Positions 16,617 to 25,881 of a stretch of DNA of 53,146 bases are shown here, one piece after another. The DNA lies in assembly GCA_011525015.1 (NCBI GenBank), contig WTJC01000019.1:1-53146 (forward strand). Direction: 5' to 3'. The notes beneath the pieces were generated by a model. That model saw nothing but the letters and a program-made list of their open reading frames with translations. It was not told the DNA's origin and searched no databases. Position numbers and translations under genes: made by a program. The stretch is from Flavobacteriales bacterium. Lineage in GTDB: Bacteria > Bacteroidota > Bacteroidia > Flavobacteriales > Flavobacteriaceae. Positions within the stretch are counted from its first letter, which is position 1. Each line of letters begins with the position of its first letter.

Positions 16617-16644
16617 GTTTTGATTCCTTTAAATCTTTGCCAAA

Positions 16645-16881
16645 TTAGTCAATAAGTCCTTTAGCTCTTGACTCCTTTAAAACGGCAGATATACCTTTTT
16701 TATCAATAATTTTAACTCCTTTTGAAGAAACGTTTAGGGTCACCCACTTACCTTCTTCAGGAACGTAAAATCTTTTCTTAGAAATATTAACGTCAAAACG
16801 TCTTTTTGTCTTATTGATGGAAAACGATACGTTATTACCAAACATTACTTTTTTGCCTGTAACTTCACAAATCTTTGACAT
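16645..16881 (-). CDS. rpmB: 50S ribosomal protein L28
   Basis: 78 aa large-subunit protein. The N-terminal CEVTGKKVMFGNNVS and the NKTKRRFDVN block are diagnostic. A zinc CxxC pair is absent. It is first gene of a short ribosomal operon with a complete promoter upstream and a terminator after DUF4295. Confidence 0.95.
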   Translation of the reverse strand: MSKICEVTGKKVMFGNNVSFSINKTKRRFDVNISKKRFYVPEEGKWVTLNVSSKGVKIIDKKGISAVLKESRAKGLID

Positions 16882-16918
16882 TTTAAATCGTTTTAGTTCT
16901 TCTGTTTTTAAGAGTGTG

Positions 16919-16949
16919 CAAATTTAGATATTATTTTGGTTATCACAAA
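16919..16949 (-). promoter_or_regulatory. Promoter of rpmB-rpmG-DUF4295
   Basis: Minus strand: TTTG (16949-16946), 19-base spacer, then TAAATTTG (16926-16919), a full match to the Bacteroidetes -33/-7 promoter. The -33 half lies inside the last codons of cinA. The leader before the L28 ATG is about 30 nt. Confidence 0.75.
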
Positions 16950-18205
16950 TTAATATCCGCATTATTTAAAATTTCAGCGTAGAGCAATTCTAAGCCTTTA
17001 TTTATGGCCTTCTCTGCGATTCTTGTTCTGTGATTTCCGAGGTAAAAAACATGCGATTCACATCCGTTTTCTGTGCTTATAGCTATAACAGCAGTACCTA
17101 CCTCTGCATCCGAATCTCCCTTTGAAGGGCCCGCATTTCCGGTTGTTGCAATGGCAATATCACATTGCATCTTTTCTCGTAATCCATTAGCCATGGCCTC
17201 GGCCACCTCTTTTGAAACAACGCTGTGCTGCTCAATCAGCTTTGAATCTACATTTAATAAAGATTCCTTGATTGAGGTGTTATAGGCCACTACGCTGCCT
17301 TTAAAGACTTTTGAGGCACCTGCAATAGAAGTAAGTCGTTTGGCGATACCGCCACCGGTAAAACTCTCAGCACTGGCTATTGTCAATTGTTTTGTCTGCG
17401 CCTGTTCGACAATGAGCCGTTCTATTTCAGCGACCCCTTCTAAGCCGATATAATGTGTACCTAACCTTTGAGCTATAATGTCAATGCGCTTATCGATTTC
17501 GGTAATCAATGCTTTTTCATTCTCTCCTCTGGCCGTAAGACGAAGTCGAACACGACCCAAATTAGGTAAATAAGAAAGCGACATGAATTCGGGCAGAGCT
17601 TCCTCAACGTCTTCAATTTTTTCGGCAATTAGGCTTTCTCCTATTCCATAGACCAGCATGGTTTTGTGCACGATAAAAGGTAATGCATAGCGCTCTTGAA
17701 GTCTTGGAATGACTTCGGTACGCATGAGTTCTTTCATTTCAAAAGGTACTCCTGGCAGCGAAATAAAATCGGTGTTTTCTTTGCGCATCCACATTCCAGA
17801 GGCCGTTCCGTATTTGTTTTCCAGAAGTGTAGCTCTCGAAGGCAAATAAGCTTGTTGCTCGTTGATTTCAGTCATTCGAATTTGCAATTTCTCTTCAAAA
17901 AAGCGTCTTAGTTTGCTTAAGAGTTCTTTGTTTTCGACCAGTCTGTCGTCAAAAAAATCACAAAATACTTTTTTGGTAATATCGTCTTTGGTAGGACCTA
18001 ATCCCCCGGTAAGAATTGCTAAATCCGCATTTTTTAAACTAAAATCTAAGGCGTCTGTAATCGCTTTACGATCGTCAGCAACGGCGAGTATCTGGAGCAC
18101 TTCAATACCAATACTAGTGAGTTGTTGACCTATAAAAGCGGCATTGGAATTGATTACCTGCCCAATGAGTAGTTCGTCTCCTATACTGATTAAAACAGCC
18201 TTCAT
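16943..18205 (-). CDS. cinA: CinA-family nicotinamide mononucleotide deamidase
   Basis: 420 aa in two domains: an N-terminal MoCF/molybdopterin-binding domain (about 1-170; ISIGDELLIGQVINSNAAFIG and TGGLGPTKDDITK) and a C-terminal CinA amidase domain (about 255-410; SAESFTGGGIAKRLTSIAG). The family hydrolyses NMN or ADP-ribose in pyridine nucleotide salvage; competence names are historical. The ATG overlaps the stop of the Hpt gene by one base, and the 3' end holds the rpmB -33 element. Confidence 0.92.
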   Translation of the reverse strand: MKAVLISIGDELLIGQVINSNAAFIGQQLTSIGIEVLQILAVADDRKAITDALDFSLKNADLAILTGGLGPTKDDITKKVFCDFFDDRLVENKELLSKLRRFFEEKLQIRMTEINEQQAYLPSRATLLENKYGTASGMWMRKENTDFISLPGVPFEMKELMRTEVIPRLQERYALPFIVHKTMLVYGIGESLIAEKIEDVEEALPEFMSLSYLPNLGRVRLRLTARGENEKALITEIDKRIDIIAQRLGTHYIGLEGVAEIERLIVEQAQTKQLTIASAESFTGGGIAKRLTSIAGASKVFKGSVVAYNTSIKESLLNVDSKLIEQHSVVSKEVAEAMANGLREKMQCDIAIATTGNAGPSKGDSDAEVGTAVIAISTENGCESHVFYLGNHRTRIAEKAINKGLELLYAEILNNADINL

Positions 18206-18543
18206 TAGAGTCCGAAATCCGCGACCATTGCTTTGATCATCACTCTTGTCTGCACCCTTAACTCTTTAAAGCTTTCAGTAATTGTATCGAAAGACTGTTT
18301 GGCCTTACCCATTTTTTCAATTGAAAGGGATAACTCCATCAAATCACTTCGACCAAACATCATAAAGTTGGGCTTCATTTTATGCGCCATCTGATAAGTT
18401 AGTGTGTGATCTTTGGCATTGACGGCTTCTTCAAGGGCCTGAAGATCTTGAGGAATTTCTTCCACAAATGCCTTTACCAGTGTTTCTTTAAACTCTACAT
18501 CTCCGTCAGCGAGTTCGTCAACCTGTTTCAAATCGTAAGCCAT
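18205..18543 (-). CDS. Histidine phosphotransfer (Hpt) domain protein
   Basis: 112 aa, all helical, a stand-alone Hpt domain for relaying phosphate between hybrid kinase and response regulator. His54 in QMAHKMKPNFMMFG is the phosphorylatable residue in the expected second-helix motif. No kinase or receiver gene lies nearby, so the partner is unknown. It sits 5 bp downstream of the FAH-family gene and overlaps cinA by one base. Confidence 0.82.
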   Translation of the reverse strand: MAYDLKQVDELADGDVEFKETLVKAFVEEIPQDLQALEEAVNAKDHTLTYQMAHKMKPNFMMFGRSDLMELSLSIEKMGKAKQSFDTITESFKELRVQTRVMIKAMVADFGL

Positions 18544-18548
18544 AAGCG

Positions 18549-19160
18549 CTATTTAATAATTGTCTTTAAAAATACTTCTTCCTCAATTTTTCCCAGCAGC
18601 ACATCGTTTTCATAAACGGGCCCAACTCCAGCTGGTGTACCTGTGAAAATGACATCCCCTTTTTTCAACATAAAAAACTGAGAGACGTAAGCGATAATTT
18701 CATTTATTTTCCAGAGCATCAATCCTGAATTTCCACGCTGAACTTCTACACCATTCTTTTCGAGTGAAAACGAAATATTTTCTAAGTTTTCAAACTGTGC
18801 TTTAGATACCCATTTTCCAATCACCGCAGAACCGTCGAAACCCTTCGATTTCTCCCAAGGTAAGCCTTTTTCTTTTAATTGTGATTGTAAGTCTCTTGCT
18901 GTGAAGTCAATACCTAACCCGATTTCATCGTAATAATTCGGTGCAAATTCTTTGGCTATGTGTTTACCTACTTTGTGAATTTTAACGAGAAGCTCCACCT
19001 CATAGTGAATGTCGCTGCTGAATTCTGGACGATAAAAGTCTTGTTCCTTAGGAAGAACGGCAGAATCTGGTTTTATAAAGATGACAGGATCTTTTGGTCG
19101 CTCGTTCGAGAGCTCCTCAATATGATCCGTATAATTTCTGCCGATGCAAATGATTTTCAT
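18549..19160 (-). CDS. Fumarylacetoacetate hydrolase family protein
   Basis: 203 aa, the short FAHD1-like form of the FAH fold. Motifs are ICIGRNYTDH at the start, PVIFIKPDSA, the acidic metal-binding segment YEVELLVKI, GIDFTARDLQ, and the C-terminal GDVIFTGTPAGVGPV. Members act as acylpyruvate hydrolases or oxaloacetate decarboxylases with Mg2+. The exact substrate is not determinable. It starts 4 bp after the exonuclease stop. Confidence 0.88.
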   Translation of the reverse strand: MKIICIGRNYTDHIEELSNERPKDPVIFIKPDSAVLPKEQDFYRPEFSSDIHYEVELLVKIHKVGKHIAKEFAPNYYDEIGLGIDFTARDLQSQLKEKGLPWEKSKGFDGSAVIGKWVSKAQFENLENISFSLEKNGVEVQRGNSGLMLWKINEIIAYVSQFFMLKKGDVIFTGTPAGVGPVYENDVLLGKIEEEVFLKTIIK

Positions 19161-19164
19161 TGGT

Positions 19165-19938
19165 CTATGGTTTCCAGGTTCCCAATTTTATTTGTGTCAA
19201 TACCTTTTGCGTATACTTCGGAAAATCAGCATTGAGCATCCATCCGAAATAACCTGGCTCCTGTTCTAAAACCTCTTTGATTCGCTTGCCCTTAAATTTT
19301 CCAAAATTAAAAATAGGCTCCTCTTCTTTGTCTAATGCTAAAAATCCAGCAAAATCGAGAGTTTCTCGTCTCTTGGTAAATTTTGAGAGCGCTTTAATAT
19401 CGTTTTCAAGGTCTTCGTAACGCTCTATTTGTGACAAGAGCACCTCATAAGTAGCCATGGTATCTGCAAGAGCAGAATGCGCTTCAACTAATTCTTTACC
19501 GCAGTAAAATTTATACGCAGCTGAAAGTGTTCTTTTTTCTTTTTTGTGAAAAATGGTTTGTACATCTACGGATACCATTTTTTTGAGGTCAATATCCACA
19601 CCCGCACGGAGCAATTCTTCTACCAAGAGCGGAATATCGAATCGGTCTGAATTGTATCCTCCCAAATCACTATCCTTTAGAATGTCATAGACCTTTCTTG
19701 AAAGTTCCTTAAAGCTTGGTTCACCTTTGACTTTTTCGTCGGTAATACCATGCACTGCAGCCACTTCTGCAGGAATAGGAATACCTGGATTAACAAGCCA
19801 GCGGTACTGTTCTTTATTACCGTTCGGAAAAACCTTAAAAATGCCAATTTCTACAATGCGATCTTTAACCACATTAGTTCCTGTGGTTTCCAAATCAAAA
19901 AAACAGATGGGCTTGGTTAGGTTTAACTCCAAAGACAT
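19165..19938 (-). CDS. DEDDh 3'-5' exonuclease, DnaQ-like
   Basis: 257 aa. The N-terminal exonuclease domain has Exo I FFDLETTG, Exo II GYNSDRFDIPLL and Exo III AHSALADTMAT, so the DEDDh catalytic set is complete. The C-terminus (FNFGKFKGKRIKEV) resembles the DUF3820-type add-on of stand-alone DnaQ relatives. It may act in repair or RNA/DNA trimming; it is not necessarily the Pol III epsilon subunit. I chose ATG 19938, 10 bp past the E2 stop. A longer frame to 20025 would run 77 bp into that gene with no homology. Confidence 0.88.
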   Translation of the reverse strand: MSLELNLTKPICFFDLETTGTNVVKDRIVEIGIFKVFPNGNKEQYRWLVNPGIPIPAEVAAVHGITDEKVKGEPSFKELSRKVYDILKDSDLGGYNSDRFDIPLLVEELLRAGVDIDLKKMVSVDVQTIFHKKEKRTLSAAYKFYCGKELVEAHSALADTMATYEVLLSQIERYEDLENDIKALSKFTKRRETLDFAGFLALDKEEEPIFNFGKFKGKRIKEVLEQEPGYFGWMLNADFPKYTQKVLTQIKLGTWKP

Positions 19939-19948
19939 AAGCAGGGGG

Positions 19949-21337
19949 TTATATTTTAGCTGAAACATCCCAAGATTCGAGATGCTCTGCGATAAACTTG
20001 ATAAAAGATCCACCCAAAGCACCATTTACAATCCGGTGATCATAGGAATGGGATAAAAACATTTTAGACCTAATTCCGATGAAATCACCCTCTTCAGTAG
20101 AAATCACTGCAGGCATTTTACGAATCGCTCCTAAGGCTAAAATTCCAACTTGAGGTTGATTTATAATTGGGGTGCCAAAAACACTTCCGAAAGAACCAAC
20201 ATTGGTTACCGTATACGTTCCGTCTTTAACATCGTCGGGTTTCAACTTTCCATTTCTAGCGTTATGTGCCAGCTCATTCACTTTTTTAGCCAATCCTACA
20301 AGATTGAGCTGATCGGCGTTTTTGATCACCGGAACGATGAGATTACCATCTGCCAAGGCAGCGGCCATCCCTATATTAATGGCGGATTTTTTTATGATTC
20401 GCTCTCCATCAAAACTGATGTTTAGCATTGGGAAATTCTTTAGTGCACGTGCTACGGCTTCAATAAAGAATGGGGTAAATGTTAGTTTTTCACCCTCTCG
20501 CTTGTAAAATTCATCTTTAACTCTATTTCTCCATTCAACCAGGTTGGTAACATCTACTTCTATAAAACTTTGAACATGAGCAGAGGTTGCCAAACTTTTG
20601 GTCATATGCTCAGAAGTGAGCTTAGCCATTCGATTGAGCTCTATTATTTCATCAGAACTATTGATGTTGATCACAGGAGCAGCAGGTGCCACGCTGGCTC
20701 TAGTTTGCTCTTCAGGCTGTGGTACATTATTGGTGTTCTCAGCTACAGGCGTTGACGACACAGAAGACGACCTTGAATCGATGTACTGAAGAATATCATT
20801 TTTAGTCACACGACCTTCTAATCCGCTTCCTTTGATTTGATTGAGCTCGGACTCTGAAACATTTTCTTCTCGAGCTATTTTACGAACAAGTGGAGAGTAA
20901 AATCTGCCTTCGCTATTCGCTGTAATTTGTGGTTTGAGTTGAGCAGTAGTTTGAGTAATATTTTGTTCAATCTCTTTTACCTGCTCTACTACTTCTGTTT
21001 CATTTGTGGCAGAGGTATCATCGGTAGCCGTTTCAATAGGAGCATTCTGTTGAGGGGCAGCTTGTACTTCTGTATCAAGGGCAGTTTCTTCGATATCACT
21101 GGTTTCGATCACTGCGATCACATCACCGACTTGAGCGACTTCTTCTTCACTAAAATTAACTTGTACCAGGGTGCCCGAAACTTCTGAAGGCACTTCTGAA
21201 TCGACTTTATCCGTAGCAATTTCAACAATGGCCTCATCCACTTCAATGGAGTCTCCTACATTTTTTAACCAGTTTGTTATGGTTGCTTCTGTAACGCTTT
21301 CTCCCATTTGAGGAAGTACAACATTAAATCTAGCCAT
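19949..21337 (-). CDS. 2-oxoacid dehydrogenase dihydrolipoamide acyltransferase (E2)
   Basis: 462 aa acyltransferase core of a pyruvate- or branched-chain-type dehydrogenase complex. A single lipoyl domain is at residues 1-78 with Lys44 in IATDKVDSEVPSE. A long Thr/Glu/Gln linker follows, then an E1/E3-binding domain about 130-168 (YSPLVRKIAREENVSE) and the catalytic domain from about 230. The usual DHRxxDG active-site motif reads DHRIVNG, keeping the His but with Asn for Asp. I have a recollection that flavobacterial E2 proteins share this. The E1 and E3 genes are not here. It heads an exonuclease-FAH-Hpt-cinA operon. Confidence 0.9.
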   Translation of the reverse strand: MARFNVVLPQMGESVTEATITNWLKNVGDSIEVDEAIVEIATDKVDSEVPSEVSGTLVQVNFSEEEVAQVGDVIAVIETSDIEETALDTEVQAAPQQNAPIETATDDTSATNETEVVEQVKEIEQNITQTTAQLKPQITANSEGRFYSPLVRKIAREENVSESELNQIKGSGLEGRVTKNDILQYIDSRSSSVSSTPVAENTNNVPQPEEQTRASVAPAAPVININSSDEIIELNRMAKLTSEHMTKSLATSAHVQSFIEVDVTNLVEWRNRVKDEFYKREGEKLTFTPFFIEAVARALKNFPMLNISFDGERIIKKSAINIGMAAALADGNLIVPVIKNADQLNLVGLAKKVNELAHNARNGKLKPDDVKDGTYTVTNVGSFGSVFGTPIINQPQVGILALGAIRKMPAVISTEEGDFIGIRSKMFLSHSYDHRIVNGALGGSFIKFIAEHLESWDVSAKI

Positions 21338-21365
21338 TTAGGTTTTGTCGGTTTTAAATTTTAAA

Positions 21366-21373
21366 CAAAAGTA
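21366..21373 (-). promoter_or_regulatory. -7 box upstream of the E2 operon
   Basis: Minus-strand TACTTTTG fits TAnnTTTG, 28 bp before the E2 ATG, in the short recR-E2 gap. No -33 element is seen at normal spacing. Confidence 0.35.
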
Positions 21374-21378
21374 AGAAT

Positions 21379-21984
21379 TTAATAACGTAGTGGAATACGA
21401 TTACTGATACTTCGACCCAAAGTTACTTCGTCTGCATACTGCAATTCATCTCCTATGGATACTCCCCTTGCAATGGTAGAGAATTGCAACTCTTTTTCTG
21501 CCAATTTTTTATAGACATAAAAACTCGTGGTATCCCCTTCTGGTGTTGCGCTTAAGGCGAAAATTATTTCGCTTATTTTTTCGTTCTCAACACGTCTGAC
21601 AAGGGCTTCGATGCTAAGGTCTTGAGGGCCGATGCCTTCTATTGGTGAAATAAGGCCTCCTAGCACGTGATATTTACCTCGAAATTCTGCCGTTGATTCT
21701 ATGGCCATGACATCGCGAACATCCTGTACCAGGCAAAGTGTTTTGGATTCTCTTTTTACATCTTGACAAATGTCGCAAATCTCTTCGTCTGTGATGTTAA
21801 AACAGTTGTTGCACTGTTTAATCTTTGACCTCAAATCTACAATGGCTTGTGCTAAATTGACACTTTGAATTTCGGGCTGTCGCAACAGAAAAATAGCCAA
21901 ACGCAAAGCCGTTCTTTTTCCAATACCCGGTAATTGAGCTATTTCATCTACTGCGCTTTGCAACAATTTTGAAGAAAAATCCAT
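21379..21984 (-). CDS. recR: Recombination protein RecR
   Basis: 201 aa recombinational repair factor that works with RecO to load RecA. The order of elements is canonical: helix-hairpin-helix near residues 15-25 ([13 protein letters not shown]), C4 zinc finger [16 protein letters not shown] near 57-72, and Toprim domain from about 80 ([15 protein letters not shown]). The start is ATG; the gene is divergent from the symporter with a 71-bp gap. Confidence 0.95.
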   Translation of the reverse strand: MDFSSKLLQSAVDEIAQLPGIGKRTALRLAIFLLRQPEIQSVNLAQAIVDLRSKIKQCNNCFNITDEEICDICQDVKRESKTLCLVQDVRDVMAIESTAEFRGKYHVLGGLISPIEGIGPQDLSIEALVRRVENEKISEIIFALSATPEGDTTSFYVYKKLAEKELQFSTIARGVSIGDELQYADEVTLGRSISNRIPLRY

Positions 21985-22055
21985 GATTAATTTAGAGGTA
22001 GTTTTTCAAAAGAAAGATTTGTATTTTCCACTCGAATTTATAAATAATCTTTCTG

Positions 22056-23534
22056 GTGAATTCTTCGACCATAGCTATACTTCTGATCTCTTACTTTTTG
22101 GTGTTACTGTTAATAGCCAAATTTACCTCGAAATCTGATAGCAATGAAGATTTTTTCCGAGCTAATCGAAAAGCACCCTGGTATTTGGTTGCCTTTGGAA
22201 TGGTGGGGACGTCTTTGTCGGGAGTCACTTTTATTTCGGTTCCCGGTTGGGTTGGAGCTACAGAAATGACCTACTTACAGGTTGTCTTTGGCTACCTAGC
22301 TGGATATTTGGTCGTCGCTTATGTTTTGCTTCCGCTGTATTACAGACAAAACCTCATCTCTATTTACGGATACCTCGGCAATAGATTTGACGTCAAAACT
22401 CAACAAATTGGATCATTTTTCTTTTTCGTTTCTCGAATACTAGGTGCGGCTTTTCGTCTGTATTTAGTGGCTATTGTGCTTCAAGAATTTTTATTTAGCG
22501 CTATGGGACTGCCCTTTGAAGTAACGGTAATCATCTCTGTTTTTTTGATATGGATTTACACCCACAAAGGGGGGATTAAAACCATCATCATAACAGATAC
22601 GCTGCAGACCTTCTTTATGATGGCAGCTGTTGTTTTCGCTATTAGCAGTATACTACAATCCTTAGACCTCACTCTTGTGGAATACCTGCAAAGTCCTGCT
22701 TTCGATTCTTACAATCAGGTCTTTATTTTCGACAGTCTACTCTCTAAATCACATTTTGTCAAATCTTTTGTCGGAGGGATGTTTATCACCATCTGTATGA
22801 CAGGCTTAGATCAAGATATGATGCAAAAAAACTTAAGCTGTAAATCTCTTGAAGATGCCCAAAAAAACATGGTCTCCTTTAGTTTTGTTCTGGTATTGGT
22901 GACCTTTTTGTTTGTTTTTCTCGGAGGACTGCTTTTTTATTACAGCGAACAAAACAACATTGGTATTCCACTGATGAACGGAACACCCAAAACCGATTTG
23001 CTCTTTCCTGAAATAGCACTATCAGGAGAATTGGGCATTGGTCTATCTGTGTTTTTCTTATTGGGTCTTATCGCTGCTGCTTACTCAAGTGCAGACTCGG
23101 CACTAACAGCGCTGACTACAGCCTTTTGTATCGATTTTATCAAAATTGAAAACCTCAATAAGAACAGCCAACAAAAAATGCGTAAAAAAGTACACATTGG
23201 ACTTTCATTTTTATTAGTCCTTGTGATTGTAATCTTTAACAGGGTCATTAGCACAAACGTGATTGACAGCCTTTTGGTCGTAGCGGGTTACACCTATGGA
23301 CCTTTACTGGGTCTGTTTTGCTTTGGAATGTTTACCAAACATCAAATCAAGCCTAAAAAAATTATGCTAATATGTCTTTCAGCTGTTGTGATCATAGCAC
23401 TTATCGCTCAAATTCCAGCTGAAAAAGTTGGTGGTTATGTTATAGGATATGAGTTATTACCTCTGAATGGTTTGCTCACTTTTAGCTTGTTGTATCTGTT
23501 TAGAAATCGAGCTAAAAAGCTTACCACTTCATGA
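22056..23534 (+). CDS. Sodium:solute symporter family transporter
   Basis: 492 aa with about 13 transmembrane helices, the SSS (LeuT-fold) family. The N-terminal GTSLSGVTFISVPGWVG and the AAYSSADSALTALTT segment near residue 345 are family hallmarks for sodium binding. The substrate (sugar, amino acid or other) is not readable. The start is GTG: a stop at 22041 closes the frame and no ATG precedes the first helix. Its 3' end overlaps fabH convergently by 14 bp. Confidence 0.88.
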   Translation: MNSSTIAILLISYFLVLLLIAKFTSKSDSNEDFFRANRKAPWYLVAFGMVGTSLSGVTFISVPGWVGATEMTYLQVVFGYLAGYLVVAYVLLPLYYRQNLISIYGYLGNRFDVKTQQIGSFFFFVSRILGAAFRLYLVAIVLQEFLFSAMGLPFEVTVIISVFLIWIYTHKGGIKTIIITDTLQTFFMMAAVVFAISSILQSLDLTLVEYLQSPAFDSYNQVFIFDSLLSKSHFVKSFVGGMFITICMTGLDQDMMQKNLSCKSLEDAQKNMVSFSFVLVLVTFLFVFLGGLLFYYSEQNNIGIPLMNGTPKTDLLFPEIALSGELGIGLSVFFLLGLIAAAYSSADSALTALTTAFCIDFIKIENLNKNSQQKMRKKVHIGLSFLLVLVIVIFNRVISTNVIDSLLVVAGYTYGPLLGLFCFGMFTKHQIKPKKIMLICLSAVVIIALIAQIPAEKVGGYVIGYELLPLNGLLTFSLLYLFRNRAKKLTTS

Positions 23535-24528
23535 TAACACTTCCCCAAGTAAATCCACTTCCAAAGGCAGCTAAGACCACTGTTGAGCCTTTTTGAATTA
23601 AGCCTTTTTCCCAAGCTTCAGTCAGGGCAATAGGGATAGATGCAGCCGTAGTATTTCCATAACGCATAATGTTATTGTAGACCTGCTCATCTTTCAAACC
23701 GAATTTCTTTTGAATGAATTGGGCAATTCTCAAATTGGCTTGATGCGGAATAAGCATGTCAATATCTGCCGGTGTCATTTGATTTGCACCTAAACCTTCC
23801 ATTATGACTTCGCTAAAGCGAACAACCGCGTTTTTAAACACAAATTGGCCATTCATATGTGGCAAATACGACTCGTCGTTTGGATCGTTATCTTCTAAAA
23901 TATCTGTAACCCATCGAGAACCCATTCCAGGAGCTAATAAAGCCAATTCTTCGGCATGTTGACCCTCTGAGTGCAAATGTGTTGAGAGAATAGCAGACTG
24001 CTCGTCTTCAGATCTTGAAACGACCGCTGCCCCTGCACCATCGCCGAATATCACTGAAACTCCTCTACCTCGAGTTGTAAGGTCTAAACCTCCTGAATGC
24101 AATTCAGAACCAATAACTAAGATGTTTTTATACATACCGGAACGGATGTATTGATCAGCAACGGAGAGTGCGTATACGAATCCAGAACATTGATTTCGAA
24201 CATCTAGCGCTCCAGCGGTATGAATCTCTAAATCCCGCTGCACCAGTACACCAGGTCCCGGGAAATAATAATCAGGGCTCAGGGTAGCAAAAATGATAAA
24301 GTCAATTTCATTTTTATCAATCCCCGCTCGTTCAATAGCAATTTTAGCAGCTTTTACGCCCATACTAGTGGTGGTGTCTTCGCCTCTAACGGCAAATCGT
24401 CGTTCTTGAATACCTGTGCGTTCTTGTATCCACTGATCACTGGTTTCCATCAACTTCGACAAATCATCGTTGGTAACTACTTTAGGGGGCACATAGAATC
24501 CAAGGCCTTTGATATGAGCTTTATACAT
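23521..24528 (-). CDS. fabH: 3-oxoacyl-ACP synthase III (KAS III)
   Basis: 335 aa condensing enzyme that starts fatty acid synthesis from acyl-CoA and malonyl-ACP. The catalytic triad is visible as Cys114 (RNQCSGFVYA), His262 (PHQANLRI) and Asn292 (GNTTAASIP). Bacteroidetes usually carry several FabH paralogues and this one is not in a fab cluster, so it may handle special primers. It lies 34 bp downstream of the ABC1 kinase gene and is probably in the same operon with tetR. Confidence 0.9.
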   Translation of the reverse strand: MYKAHIKGLGFYVPPKVVTNDDLSKLMETSDQWIQERTGIQERRFAVRGEDTTTSMGVKAAKIAIERAGIDKNEIDFIIFATLSPDYYFPGPGVLVQRDLEIHTAGALDVRNQCSGFVYALSVADQYIRSGMYKNILVIGSELHSGGLDLTTRGRGVSVIFGDGAGAAVVSRSEDEQSAILSTHLHSEGQHAEELALLAPGMGSRWVTDILEDNDPNDESYLPHMNGQFVFKNAVVRFSEVIMEGLGANQMTPADIDMLIPHQANLRIAQFIQKKFGLKDEQVYNNIMRYGNTTAASIPIALTEAWEKGLIQKGSTVVLAAFGSGFTWGSVIMKW

Positions 24529-24562
24529 GGGTAATACTTTTTCTTTAGAACTGTTAAGACCT

Positions 24563-25873
24563 TTAAATTAAGGATTTAAATCGATTCACCTCAACCTTGG
24601 CCTTTAAATCATTGAGTAAGCTATACAAGCCAAAGAAGGTTCTGTTGACGTAGATAAAGTGCTTAGAACCTCTATTATTATTCATTTTTCGAAGTTCAGA
24701 CTGGCTTGTAAACTGCTGTGCCAAGTCACCTATTTCATCCCAAAATGTGGCATCTCCAAAGTCAAATTCTTCAGATTGAAAAGGCTTGGTAAACAGTGTC
24801 AGCATTTGATGAAACAAGGCAGTGAAAAATTTTCGTTCTTCTTTACTGTCGCTTTTGGTCAAGATCTCCAAGGCTTCGAGTTTCTGTTCAAAAAGCTTAG
24901 CGTCGTTTAAAACCTCACGACTTGACAAATCAAAATAAGGTCCATAAAAATTTTCAGGTATTTTTTTGATACATCCAAAATCAATAGCAACCAGCTTACC
25001 TTTCTTATTGATTAAAAAATTACCTGGATGAGGATCGGCCTGCACTTTGCGTAAACCGTGTATTTGAAACATATAAAAATCCCACAAGGTCTGACCTATT
25101 GCATTGCGCTCTGCCTGGGATGATTTATTCTTTTGAACATAGGCGCCAAGTGGTTTGCCTTTCATAAAATCCATTACAAGCACCTTTTTTGATGACCACT
25201 CAGGATAGTATTTAGGAAACTTGATATCGAGAACTTTAGCGCAAGCTTCGCTCATTTCAATGCTTTGCTGTAATTCAATTTGGTAATCTGTTTCTTCTAA
25301 TAATTTCTTTTCTACCTCAGTAAAATACTGCTCAGCTTCATTCATTTTGATATTGAACATTTTTGAAGCTATAGGTTTGACTAGAGCCAGGTCACTACCT
25401 ATACTTTCTGCAACTCCAGGATACTGAATTTTGACGGCGTATCGTTTGTTGTTTTTTACCGCGAGATGCACTTGGCCAATGCTTGCGGCACTAATAGCCT
25501 CTTCTGAGAACTCATCAAATAATTCCTCTGGGGTTTTACCCAAATGTTTTTTAAGTGTTTTACGCACCAAGGGACCCGAAAGAGGAGGAACACTAAACTG
25601 AGCTAAAGAAAACTTATCTACGTATGCTTTTGGAAGAATATTGCGCTCCATGCTTAGCATTTGCGCTAATTTTAGAGCACTACCTTTAAGCGATTTTAAA
25701 GTGTTATAAATGTCGTCGGCATTATCTTGATTCAGCTTTTCTTCTGCTCGTTCTGCATCAATTAATTTTTCTCCATAATATTTGAGATAGTTTGCGCCGA
25801 TTTTGACACCTGTACCGACCAATTTCGAGGCTCTTTGCATCTTTGAAACTGGAATAGAATCAATACTTTTCAT
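24563..25873 (-). CDS. ABC1/UbiB-family atypical kinase-like protein
   Basis: 436 aa. Family members support quinone lipid biosynthesis or membrane lipid handling with ATPase activity. Seen in order: the N-terminal extension, the KxGQ-type motif, here K68-L-A-Q71 with Ala for Gly; the Ala-rich nucleotide loop AISAASIGQVH near 145; the catalytic QADPHPGNFLINKKG near 280; and AIDFGC as the DFG equivalent. No C-terminal membrane helix is evident, unlike UbiB. It lies between tetR (8 bp) and fabH (34 bp). The substituted motif is noteworthy because that segment controls nucleotide selectivity and protein-kinase activity in ADCK3. Confidence 0.85.
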   Translation of the reverse strand: MKSIDSIPVSKMQRASKLVGTGVKIGANYLKYYGEKLIDAERAEEKLNQDNADDIYNTLKSLKGSALKLAQMLSMERNILPKAYVDKFSLAQFSVPPLSGPLVRKTLKKHLGKTPEELFDEFSEEAISAASIGQVHLAVKNNKRYAVKIQYPGVAESIGSDLALVKPIASKMFNIKMNEAEQYFTEVEKKLLEETDYQIELQQSIEMSEACAKVLDIKFPKYYPEWSSKKVLVMDFMKGKPLGAYVQKNKSSQAERNAIGQTLWDFYMFQIHGLRKVQADPHPGNFLINKKGKLVAIDFGCIKKIPENFYGPYFDLSSREVLNDAKLFEQKLEALEILTKSDSKEERKFFTALFHQMLTLFTKPFQSEEFDFGDATFWDEIGDLAQQFTSQSELRKMNNNRGSKHFIYVNRTFFGLYSLLNDLKAKVEVNRFKSLI

Positions 25874-25881
25874 CTAATCGC

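Noticed and set aside
19939-20025. N-terminal extension of the DEDDh exonuclease
   Set aside because: The extra 29 codons overlap the E2 gene by 77 bp and have no homology; the catalytic domain begins right after the ATG at 19938.
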